Below are positions 18,978 through 26,537 of a stretch of DNA of 64,000 bases, piece after piece; position 1 is the first letter of the stretch, and every line of letters starts with the position of its first letter. A program made the position numbers and the translations under genes. The notes below the pieces were generated by a model, which worked only from the letters and a program-made list of their open reading frames with translations, was not told the DNA's origin and did not search any database. The stretch comes from Halomonas caseinilytica. GTDB taxonomy: Bacteria; Pseudomonadota; Gammaproteobacteria; Pseudomonadales; Halomonadaceae. The DNA is taken from the NCBI RefSeq assembly GCF_001662305.1, contig NZ_BDEP01000008.1, positions 1-64,000 on the forward strand, given 5' to 3'.

Positions 18978-20666
18978 ATGAGCGATACGCCAAGTGATGC
19001 ACGTCGTCGATATTCCGCCCCGGTGGTAGATGGCGTCGGCAAGTCGGCCAGCCGCGCCATGTTACGTGCGGTCGGCTTTTCCGATGACGACTTCAGCAAG
19101 CCGCAGGTGGGCATTGCCTCGACCTGGAGCCAGGTCACGCCCTGCAACAGCCATCTCGCCGAACTGGCCGATCGGGCCAGTGCCGGGGCCGACGCGGCCG
19201 GTGGCAAGGGAGTGATCTTCAATACCATCACCATTTCCGATGGCATCGCCAACGGCACCGAGGGCATGAAGTACTCGCTGGTGTCGCGGGAGGTGATCGC
19301 CGACTCCATCGAGACGGTGGCCGGCTGCGAGGGCTTCGATGGCCTGGTGGCGCTGGGCGGCTGCGACAAGAACATGCCGGGGTGCCTGATGGGGCTGGCC
19401 CGATTGAATCGCCCCAGCGTCTTCGTCTATGGCGGTACCATCATGCCCGGCGCCGACCATACCGACCTGGTCTCGGTGTTCGAGGCCATGGGCGCCCACA
19501 GTCGAGGCGATCTCGATCTCATTGACGTGAAGCGCATCGAGGAGACGGCGATTCCCGGCCCCGGGGCCTGTGGCGGTATGTACACCGCCAACACCATGGC
19601 CTCGGCCATCGAAGCGTTGGGCATGAGCCTGCCGGGCAGCTCCGCCCAGAACGCCGTGTCGGACGAGAAGCGAGCCGACAGTCATGCGGCGGGGGAGGCC
19701 GTCTTGAACCTGCTCGAGCATGACATCAAGCCTTCGGACATCATGACCCGGGAGGCCTTCGAGAATGCCATCACGGTGGTGATCGCGCTGGGCGGCTCGA
19801 CCAATGCCGTGCTGCATCTGATCGCCATGGCCGACACCATCGGCGTGCCGCTGGGTCTCGATGACTTCACCGCCATCGGCCGCCGTGTGCCGGTGCTTGC
19901 CGACCTGCGTCCCAGTGGGTACTACATGATGAGCGAGTTGGTCGCCATCGGCGGTATCTTGCCGCTGATGAAGACCCTGCTCGATGCCGGCCTGCTGCAT
20001 GGCGATTGCCTGACGGTGACAGGGCGGACCCTGGCAGAGAACCTGGCCGATGTGGCGCCCTATCCCGAGGGCCAATCGATCATCGCCCCCCTCGAGGCAC
20101 CGCTCAAGGACGAGAGCCATCTGCGCATCCTCTACGGCAATCTGGCGCCGGAGGGAGCTGTGGCCAAGATCACCGGCAAGGAAGGCACCCGGTTCACCGG
20201 CACGGCGCGGGTATTCGGCTCCGAGGAGCAGGCCCAGGCGAGCATCAACGACGGTGGCGTGGTGGCCGGCGATGTCGTGGTCATCCGTTACGAAGGGCCG
20301 CGTGGCGGGCCGGGCATGCGCGAGATGCTGACGCCGACCTCGGCGATCATGGGGCGAGGCCTCGGCGACCAGGTGGCCTTGATCACCGATGGGCGCTTCT
20401 CCGGTGGCAGCCACGGGTTCGTGGTCGGTCACGTCACGCCCGAAGCCTTCGACGGCGGCCCCCTGGCGCTGCTGGAGGATGGCGACATCATCACCATCGA
20501 CGCCGAGGCCAATACCATCGACGTGGCGCTGGACGACGATGAACTGGCGCGGCGGCGTAACGCCTGGCGACGCCCCGAGCCTCGCTATACCCGGGGCGCC
20601 CTGGCCAAGTATGCGCGGGTTGTCAGCTCGGCCTCGATGGGCGCGGTGACCGACCGCCTGGAGTGA
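18978..20666 (+). CDS. ilvD: Dihydroxy-acid dehydratase IlvD
   Basis: A 562-residue IlvD/Edd-family enzyme that dehydrates 2,3-dihydroxy-isovalerate and 2,3-dihydroxy-3-methylvalerate in valine and isoleucine synthesis. Candidate Fe-S ligands are Cys56 (VTPCNSH), Cys129 ([10 protein letters not shown]) and Cys198 ([11 protein letters not shown]), the three-Cys pattern of the [2Fe-2S] class. The length is about 560 rather than the 616 of the E. coli enzyme. ATG 18978 follows gaggag; an upstream in-frame ATG has no ribosome site. It stands alone, so a sugar-acid dehydratase function is possible but less likely given the full ILVD motifs. Confidence 0.93.
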   Translation: MSDTPSDARRRYSAPVVDGVGKSASRAMLRAVGFSDDDFSKPQVGIASTWSQVTPCNSHLAELADRASAGADAAGGKGVIFNTITISDGIANGTEGMKYSLVSREVIADSIETVAGCEGFDGLVALGGCDKNMPGCLMGLARLNRPSVFVYGGTIMPGADHTDLVSVFEAMGAHSRGDLDLIDVKRIEETAIPGPGACGGMYTANTMASAIEALGMSLPGSSAQNAVSDEKRADSHAAGEAVLNLLEHDIKPSDIMTREAFENAITVVIALGGSTNAVLHLIAMADTIGVPLGLDDFTAIGRRVPVLADLRPSGYYMMSELVAIGGILPLMKTLLDAGLLHGDCLTVTGRTLAENLADVAPYPEGQSIIAPLEAPLKDESHLRILYGNLAPEGAVAKITGKEGTRFTGTARVFGSEEQAQASINDGGVVAGDVVVIRYEGPRGGPGMREMLTPTSAIMGRGLGDQVALITDGRFSGGSHGFVVGHVTPEAFDGGPLALLEDGDIITIDAEANTIDVALDDDELARRRNAWRRPEPRYTRGALAKYARVVSSASMGAVTDRLE

Positions 20667-20679
20667 CCAGGGTCACTCC
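20660..20679. terminator. Perfect palindrome carrying both stop codons of two convergent genes
   Basis: GGAGTGACC (20660-20668), AG, GGTCACTCC (20671-20679). The stop codon of ilvD (20664-20666) and, on the other strand, that of the secreted-protein gene (20675-20673) both lie inside the arms, each as GAG-TGA. The dyad may act as a compact bidirectional terminator; no T-run follows. Confidence 0.55.
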
Positions 20680-21356
20680 GAGACGGCCGAGCGCATCATG
20701 TCCTCGAAGGACTTGGCGTTCTCGGGCAATTCGAAGACATCCGGCGCCGGCGAGGCGTCGGTCAGCTCGGCCAGTCGAAAGCGGTCACCGAAGCGCAGCA
20801 TACCCAGGCCGCGCTCTTCCAGCGAGGTGGCGATGGGGTCGGGCTCTCCGGTCATGGTGCGCTGGTAGTCATGGAAGGCCGACATCAGTTCCCGCACCTG
20901 GGCATCGTCGCTGAGCACTACCTCGTCGTCGTGTGCGGTACCGTTCTTGTCGGTCCACTGGAGCCGATAGATCTCGCCTTCGAGGCCGGCGATGGTCTCG
21001 CTGTCGCCCGTGGCGTCGAGGGCGTCGACCTGGCTGGCCTGCTGGCCGGTCATGGTCTCGAGCTCACTGCCGCCCATGTTCTCGGCCATGTCCTTCAGCT
21101 TGGCCATGTCCATGACCATGGTTTGCCCCTGTACCTGGGTGACCAGATAGCCGTTGCCATCGCGGAGCAGCATGAAACCGGCTTGCGACTGGTCGGGAAA
21201 GTCCATTCTCAGGTTTTCGCCGGCCCAGCGTACGTCCATGGTGACGCTGCCCTGGTCGGACTGGGCCTCCAGCGTGGCACGGCCATCGGCCATCGCGGGG
21301 GACGCAGCGGCCATGACGAGCCCGGTGGCCAGCAGGCCGGTAACGAGATGTCGCAT
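20673..21356 (-). CDS. Secreted protein of unknown function (DUF4412-like)
   Basis: A 227-residue exported protein with a clear signal peptide (MRHLVTGLLATGLVMAAASPAMA, cleavage near residue 23). The mature part has alternating beta-strand patterns (VTMDVRWAGENLRMDFPDQSQAGFMLLRDGNGYLVTQVQGQTMVMDM) like DUF4412 proteins, which bind or report on outer-membrane lipoprotein-type folds. A variable Glu/Asp-rich C-terminus follows. The overall charge is strongly acidic, in line with a halophile periplasm. The ATG at 21356 matches the signal peptide; the upstream open frame is a shadow. Convergent with ilvD with a 6-nt gap. No function can be stated. Confidence 0.8.
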   Translation of the reverse strand: MRHLVTGLLATGLVMAAASPAMADGRATLEAQSDQGSVTMDVRWAGENLRMDFPDQSQAGFMLLRDGNGYLVTQVQGQTMVMDMAKLKDMAENMGGSELETMTGQQASQVDALDATGDSETIAGLEGEIYRLQWTDKNGTAHDDEVVLSDDAQVRELMSAFHDYQRTMTGEPDPIATSLEERGLGMLRFGDRFRLAELTDASPAPDVFELPENAKSFEDMMRSAVSE

Positions 21357-21486
21357 GGGGAAACTCCCTGTATCGCTGATCGGTGAAGGCTGGCGGCGTG
21401 CCAGCCCGTTGCTGGAGACTTGCTGAAAGCTATCGGCAGTCGTCGATCGGTCGGGTAGTGCCTGGGGCGACGGGCTGCCGGGGCGT

Positions 21487-21768
21487 TCAGGAAGACGTGA
21501 GTTCGGGGTCGATGGTCCTTCGCAGGCTCCGCAGCTCGTCGAGGGTGAGCTGTTCCAGGCGCCCGGCGAGGAGGTCGCTGATCTTCTGCATCGGCAGGCC
21601 GGCGCGGCGGGCAATATCGCGGCTGCCGAGATCTGATACGGCGATCAGCCGAGTGAGGATGCGCATGAGGCGCGTGCGTTGTTCCAGGTCCCTGACATCG
21701 AGGTCAGGGCATCTTCGTGGAGGAGGATCGACGGGATCCGTCTCGCAGGTATGGCTTGCCGTGCTCAT
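21487..21768 (-). CDS. Small helix-turn-helix protein
   Basis: A 93-residue basic protein whose middle carries an XRE-like HTH (IAVSDLGSRDIARRAGLPMQKISDLLAGRLEQLTLDELRSL). This resembles the DNA-binding part of HigA-type antitoxins or phage regulators, but no toxin gene lies beside it. ATG 21768 has GGAG eight bases upstream on the coding strand. The frame stays open another 78 codons through a pyrimidine-rich tract that is unlikely to be coding. It lies 130 nt upstream of the secreted-protein gene on the same strand and could regulate it. Confidence 0.7.
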   Translation of the reverse strand: MSTASHTCETDPVDPPPRRCPDLDVRDLEQRTRLMRILTRLIAVSDLGSRDIARRAGLPMQKISDLLAGRLEQLTLDELRSLRRTIDPELTSS

Positions 21769-22103
21769 GATGCTCCAGTGGGACAGAACGACCGCTACAG
21801 GATGCAACCTTTTTCCCACTTTCGCCAGTCTCTGACAAGTCCGAATCGGCAGGTCGTGGCAGGCAAGGCGTCGGGCACGGCGAGTGGGGCGCGTCCGGGG
21901 CGCCAGGCTACGACGAAAGGGGTAGGAAAGGGTTGAGGAAAGGGGCGAGACAGGGGGCGAGAGAAGGGAAGGAAAAAGCAGGCTGGCGTTGTCAGTCGGC
22001 ATGTGTCGATGTTACTTATTTTTGACGTTGATTGATAAATGGAACATCACGATCAACCGATAACACGTCACGATCCATCGACAACAATAGGGATAACCGA
22101 CAG
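21769..22103. other. 335-nt gene-free region with purine tract and direct repeats
   Basis: No gene is supported here. From the left it holds the leader of the small HTH gene, then a strikingly purine-rich tract at about 21912-21982 on the plus strand (runs such as aaaggggtaggaaaggg). An AT-rich stretch follows (22010-22050), then two direct 19-nt repeats (22047-22086) just before the APC permease start. The AT-rich part is the likely permease promoter. Confidence 0.6.
22047..22086 (+). repeat. Two direct 19-nt repeats spaced two helical turns apart
   Basis: TCACGATCAACCGATAACA (22047-22065) and TCACGATCCATCGACAACA (22068-22086) match at 16 of 19 positions with a 21-nt period. They end 17 nt before the permease ATG, so they are transcribed leader or a regulator-binding array. 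Confidence 0.6.
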
Positions 22104-23528
22104 ATGCATGACGCTACGACACGACTGACACGAGTATTGGCGCGCAAGGATGTGCTGGCGCTGGCATTCGGCGCGATGATCGGCTGGGGCTGGATCGTGA
22201 TGACGGGCAACTGGATCCAGTCGGCCGGCAGCCTGGGGGCGATCGTTGCCTTTCTGCTGGGCGGTGCCGTGATCGTGCTGGTGGGGCTGACCTATGCCGA
22301 GCTTGCCTCGGCCATGCCGCAGGTAGGCGGCGAGCACGTCTACAGCTACCGGGCGCTGGGCCATTTCGCTTCCTTTCTGTGCACCTGGGCGATCACGCTG
22401 GGCTATGTCAGCGTCGTCTCCTTCGAGGCCGTGGCCCTACCGACCGTGGTGGAGCATCTCTTCCCGAACTATGCCGTGGGACGGATGTGGACCATCGCTG
22501 GCTGGGAGGTCAACGCCACCTGGGTGGCCGTCGGGGTGGCTGGTTCGGTGGCGATGACATGGATCAACTACATCGGGGTGCGCACGGCGGCTCTGGTGCA
22601 GAAGGTCGTGACGTTGCTGATCCTGGTGGTGGGCATCATGTTCATCACCGGCGCCCTGTTCGAGGGTGAAGCGTCCACCCTGACGCCGCTGTTCAATGTG
22701 GAGGAGGGGGTGATCGGTGGGATCATGGCGGTGATCATCATGGTGCCGTTCATGTTCGTCGGTTTCGACGTGATTCCGCAGGCGGCCGAAGAGATCAACC
22801 TGCCGTTTCGAGACATCGGCCGAGTGCTGATGATCTCGGTGATCCTGGCAGTCTTCTGGTATGCCCTCATCATCCTCGGTACTGCCTTGATGCTCGATCC
22901 TTCGGCGCTGGCCGAGAGTTCGTTGGCGGTGCCCGATGCCATGCAGGCGGTCTTCCAGGCGCCCTGGGCCGGCAATCTCATGATCCTGGCCGGCATCGCC
23001 GGCATCATCACCAGCTGGAATGCCTTCTACATCGGGGGATCCCGCGCCATCTACGCCCTGGCGCACGCCGGTATGCTGCCGGCCTTTCTGGCCAGGCTGC
23101 ATCCTCGGCATCGAACGCCGACCAATGCCATTCTGGTCATGGGGCTGCTGTCGGCCATCGCACCTTTCTTCGGGCGGCCGGCGCTGGTCTGGCTGGTGGT
23201 GGCCGGTGGCCTGGGCATCGTCATCGCCTATCTGTTCGTCGCGTTGTCCTTCGTCGTGCTGCGCCGCCGTGAGCCCGAATTGCATCGCCCGTTCCGCGTG
23301 CGCCACGGCAAGACCGTCGGTGCGCTCTCGGTGCTGCTCTCCATCGCGCTGATCGGTCTCTACCTGCCGGGGAGCCCATCGGCACTGTCCACGGTGGAGT
23401 GGAGCATCTTCGCCGCCTGGACGCTGCTCGGGCTGGTCTTCTATGCATGGTCCCGACACCGCTACGGCGTGGCCTACAGTGACACCATGATGCGCCGCGA
23501 GCTGGAGGGCGAGTCATCGTCGGGCTGA
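22104..23528 (+). CDS. APC-family amino acid permease
   Basis: A 474-residue polytopic carrier of the amino acid-polyamine-organocation superfamily. The TM1 substrate-binding break is GAMIGWGWIVMTGNWIQSAG. The conserved GGAVIVLVGLTYAELASAMPQVGGEHVYSYRALG in TM2-3 and the TM6 GFDVIPQAAEEINLP segment are also present. It probably imports an amino acid or amine at the inner membrane. ATG 22104 gives the usual short N-terminus, although the ribosome site (ataggga) is weak. It lies 40 nt upstream of lhgO, so the two may form one unit; a link to glutamate, glutarate or lysine catabolism is inference. Confidence 0.9.
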   Translation: MHDATTRLTRVLARKDVLALAFGAMIGWGWIVMTGNWIQSAGSLGAIVAFLLGGAVIVLVGLTYAELASAMPQVGGEHVYSYRALGHFASFLCTWAITLGYVSVVSFEAVALPTVVEHLFPNYAVGRMWTIAGWEVNATWVAVGVAGSVAMTWINYIGVRTAALVQKVVTLLILVVGIMFITGALFEGEASTLTPLFNVEEGVIGGIMAVIIMVPFMFVGFDVIPQAAEEINLPFRDIGRVLMISVILAVFWYALIILGTALMLDPSALAESSLAVPDAMQAVFQAPWAGNLMILAGIAGIITSWNAFYIGGSRAIYALAHAGMLPAFLARLHPRHRTPTNAILVMGLLSAIAPFFGRPALVWLVVAGGLGIVIAYLFVALSFVVLRRREPELHRPFRVRHGKTVGALSVLLSIALIGLYLPGSPSALSTVEWSIFAAWTLLGLVFYAWSRHRYGVAYSDTMMRRELEGESSSG

Positions 23529-23568
23529 TGCCAGAGCGGTATCCGTTAATCCAACGATGGGGCGGGCG

Positions 23569-24765
23569 ATGCACGATTTCATCATCATCGGCGGCGGCAT
23601 CCTCGGCATGTCCACCGCCATGCAGCTCAAGCAGGCCTTTCCGGATCGGCGCATGCTGCTCGTGGAAAAGGAGTCGGCACCGGCATGTCACCAGACCGGG
23701 CACAACAGCGGCGTGATCCATGCCGGCGTCTACTACACGCCGGGTAGCTTGAAGGCTCGTTTCTGCCTGGCGGGCAATCGTGCCACGCGCGACTTCTGCG
23801 ATGCCCACGGTGTCGCGTACGACATCTGCGGCAAGCTGCTGGTGGCCACCAGCGAGCAGGAAAAGCAGCGCATGGAGGCGCTCTGGGAGCGCACCGCGGC
23901 CAATGGACTGGAGCGCGAGTGGTTGAGCGGCGAGGCGCTGCGCGAGCGCGAGCCCAATGTGACCGGCCTTGCCGGCATCTTCGTGCCATCCAGCGGGATC
24001 GTCGATTATGCTGCGGTGACGCGTGCCATGGCCGCCGAGTTCGAGCGGATGGGCGGCGAGATTCGCTATGGCGCCGAGGTCTCGAACCTGGAGGAACGTC
24101 GCCGCGAAGTGGTGGTGACGACCACTAAGGGTGAGTTCACCGGCCGCTATCTGGTGACCTGTTCCGGGCTGATGGCCGATCGCGTGATCCGCATGCTTGG
24201 GCAGAAGCCGGGGTTCACCATCTGTCCCTTCCGGGGGGAGTACTATGTGCTGCCCGAGCACCACAATGCGATCGTCAGCCATCTGATCTATCCGATTCCC
24301 GACCCTGCCATGCCGTTTCTCGGCGTGCACCTGACACGCATGATCGACGGCTCGGTCACCGTGGGGCCCAATGCCGTCCTGGCCCTCAAGCGCGAAGGAT
24401 ATCGCCGACGCGACGTCTCGCTGCGCGATCTTGCCGGCATGGCCGCCAATCCCGGCATTCTCAAGGTTCTGGGGCGGAACTGGCGGCCGGGCCTGGCGGA
24501 GATGAAGAATTCCTGGCACAAGCGAGGCTATCTGGCGCTCGTGCGCAAGTACTGTCCGAGCCTGACGCTGGACGATCTCGAGCCTTATCCGGCCGGTGTG
24601 AGGGCCCAGGCGGTATCCCGGGACGGCAAGCTGGTCGACGATTTTCTGTTCGTCAGCACGCCGCGCACGCTCAACGTGGGCAATGCCCCGTCGCCGGCAG
24701 CCACCTCGGCGTTGCCCATCGGTGCTCATATCGTCGAGAAACTCAAGGCGCAGGTGACGGACTGA
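23569..24765 (+). CDS. lhgO: L-2-hydroxyglutarate oxidase/dehydrogenase LhgO
   Basis: A 398-residue FAD-dependent enzyme that oxidises L-2-hydroxyglutarate to 2-oxoglutarate, passing electrons to the quinone pool. The FAD-binding GxGxxG is in FIIIGGGILGMSTAMQL at the N-terminus. The LhgO-specific HQTGHNSGVIHAGVYYTPGSLKARFC block and GEYYVLP, FLGVHLTRMIDGSVTVGPNAVLAL segments identify the family. An ATG four codons upstream (23557) is possible but lacks a ribosome site. CsiD, the usual partner in glutarate breakdown, is absent here; instead a TAXI-TRAP transporter follows. Confidence 0.93.
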   Translation: MHDFIIIGGGILGMSTAMQLKQAFPDRRMLLVEKESAPACHQTGHNSGVIHAGVYYTPGSLKARFCLAGNRATRDFCDAHGVAYDICGKLLVATSEQEKQRMEALWERTAANGLEREWLSGEALREREPNVTGLAGIFVPSSGIVDYAAVTRAMAAEFERMGGEIRYGAEVSNLEERRREVVVTTTKGEFTGRYLVTCSGLMADRVIRMLGQKPGFTICPFRGEYYVLPEHHNAIVSHLIYPIPDPAMPFLGVHLTRMIDGSVTVGPNAVLALKREGYRRRDVSLRDLAGMAANPGILKVLGRNWRPGLAEMKNSWHKRGYLALVRKYCPSLTLDDLEPYPAGVRAQAVSRDGKLVDDFLFVSTPRTLNVGNAPSPAATSALPIGAHIVEKLKAQVTD

Positions 24766-24917
24766 GCGGCATACGACCTTGGGAGACTTGCCTGCCAGTC
24801 CCGAAAGCGTGGAAATAAGGTCTGGCCCCGCCGCCGGGGGGCTGCTAGCGTTTCCCGAGGCGGCCGAAGCCGTCGTCACCAATGACAACGATATCTGAAT
24901 CGCAACGGAGGTTATTC

Positions 24918-25880
24918 ATGCGCGCTCTCAAGTACGCTCTGGCGGCTTCGCTGCTGGTGGCCGCGCCCGCGGCAGTGGCCCAGCAGCAGCTGTCCATCGC
25001 CACCGGCGGTACCGGCGGTACCTACTATCCCTATGGCGGTGGCCTGGCCGAGCTGATCAAGGAACACATCGACGGCTATGACGCCGTGGCCGAGGTGACG
25101 GGCGCATCGGTGGAGAACATGGGGCTGGTCTGGCGTGGCGATTCCGACATGGCCCTGGCCCTGGCCGATACGGTCTACCAGGCCTATAACGGCACCGGCG
25201 ACTTCGAGGGCCGCCAGCTCGAGAACATCCGGGCCTTGGCTTCCGTCTATCCCAACGCCGTGCAGATCGTGACCATGGCCGATTCCGGCATCGAGTCCCT
25301 GGAGGATCTCGAGGGCAAGATCGTCTCGGTGGGCGCGCCGGGGAGCGGTACCGAGCTCAACGCCCGGGCCGTGCTGGAGTCCAACGGCATCAGCTACGAC
25401 GATTTCGAAGCGCGCCGTCTCAACTTCAACGAGACCGCCGATGCCATCCGCGACGGCGATATCGATGCCGGCTTCTGGAGTGTGGGGCCGCCCACCAGTT
25501 CGATCATGAACCTGGCCACCACCCGCGACATTCGCCTGATCGGCCTGAGCGACGAGGAAGTCGCCAATGCCCGCGAGGAAGTGCCGGTCTTCGCGCCCTA
25601 TGAACTGCGCGCCGATCTCTACGAGGGCATGGAAGAGCCGGTGCAGACCATCGGTATCCCCAACATTCTGGCCACCAACGCCGAGATGGATGAGGAGCTG
25701 GCCTATCAGATCACCAAGACGCTGTTCGAGCACACCGATCAGTTGATCGCCATCCATCCGGCGGCCAATGACACCACCGTGAAATTCAGCGTCGATTCCA
25801 CGCCCATTGCCTTCCATCCGGGGGCTCTGCGTTACTACGAGGAGCAGGGGGCCGAGATCGAGGATCGTCAACGTCCGTGA
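24918..25880 (+). CDS. TAXI-family TRAP transporter substrate-binding protein
   Basis: A 320-residue periplasmic binding protein with a signal peptide (MRALKYALAASLLVAAPAAVA, cleavage near residue 21). The TAXI signature is present: LSIATGGTGGTYYPYGGGLAELI, then VEVTGAS-like segment, KIVSVGAPGSGTELNARAVLE and GDIDAGFWSVGPPTSSI. It captures the ligand for the fused TRAP permease two genes on. TAXI proteins studied so far bind dicarboxylate-type ligands such as glutamate or 2-oxoglutarate. cggagg precedes the ATG. Its stop overlaps the DUF1850 start by 1 nt. Confidence 0.95.
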   Translation: MRALKYALAASLLVAAPAAVAQQQLSIATGGTGGTYYPYGGGLAELIKEHIDGYDAVAEVTGASVENMGLVWRGDSDMALALADTVYQAYNGTGDFEGRQLENIRALASVYPNAVQIVTMADSGIESLEDLEGKIVSVGAPGSGTELNARAVLESNGISYDDFEARRLNFNETADAIRDGDIDAGFWSVGPPTSSIMNLATTRDIRLIGLSDEEVANAREEVPVFAPYELRADLYEGMEEPVQTIGIPNILATNAEMDEELAYQITKTLFEHTDQLIAIHPAANDTTVKFSVDSTPIAFHPGALRYYEEQGAEIEDRQRP

Positions 25881-26476
25881 TGCGGCGTCGGATGCACTGC
25901 GTGGCACCGGGGCGGGCTCGTCGAGGGCCCGCCCTGTTGCTGTGCCTGGCGTGTCTGCTGTTGCCGGCGCCGGCGCTGGCCGAGTGTCCGGCCCATGAGC
26001 TGAGAGTGAACGGCGCCGATGGGCGCCTGCTGGTGAGCCTGCCGATGCCGGAAGGCGCTGGCTGGTGCCTGGCCTGGAATCATTCGGTGGAAGGTTTTGC
26101 CGTGCACGATTGCTACCGCAATGTCGGTGGACATATGGTGCTGGAGCGCAGCCATCTGCCGGATTTCGCCGCCGGGCTCGATCACATTCCCGGGCGCGGG
26201 CGTCAGGTCTCCGACGGCCAGGGCGGCTACTGGATCGAAGATCTCGACGAGCCGGTCCCCGGAGATCGCTATCGCCTGCGTGTCGGTGCCATGCGCGTCG
26301 ACCATCGACTGGTGCGGTATGGCGAGCCGAGCCTGCGAGCTTTGCTGGAGAGGTCACGGACGCGGGGGTGCCGCATCGACGAGCGCCTCCTTGCCGAGGA
26401 CGGCCCCGTCGTGATCAGCCTCAGTGAGCTGGCCGCCAACGAAGGCGTGACCATCGGCCTGTACACCAACCCTTGA
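25880..26476 (+). CDS. DUF1850 protein of the TAXI-TRAP operon
   Basis: A 198-residue protein with an N-terminal hydrophobic signal or anchor (LLLCLACLLLPAPALA, residues about 18-33) and the DUF1850 core: WCLAWNHSVEGFAVHDCYR, then HIPGRGRQVSDGQGGYWI and VGAMRVDHRL. DUF1850 genes are almost always found between TAXI binding proteins and fused TRAP permeases, but their role is unknown; a periplasmic accessory of the transporter is likely. The ATG overlaps the previous stop (TGATG), indicating coupled translation. It lies 61 nt before the permease. Confidence 0.88.
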   Translation: MRRRMHCVAPGRARRGPALLLCLACLLLPAPALAECPAHELRVNGADGRLLVSLPMPEGAGWCLAWNHSVEGFAVHDCYRNVGGHMVLERSHLPDFAAGLDHIPGRGRQVSDGQGGYWIEDLDEPVPGDRYRLRVGAMRVDHRLVRYGEPSLRALLERSRTRGCRIDERLLAEDGPVVISLSELAANEGVTIGLYTNP

Positions 26477-26537
26477 GACCCTTGCATCGTCCCGCAGAAT
26501 CGGGCGGTGCTTCACCTGCCGTTGCGAGAGACTCTTC

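Noticed and set aside
21769..22002. N-terminal extension of the small HTH protein through the purine tract
   Set aside because: The extension would be a Ser/Pro/Leu/Arg low-complexity stretch; the internal ATG at 21768 has a good ribosome site.
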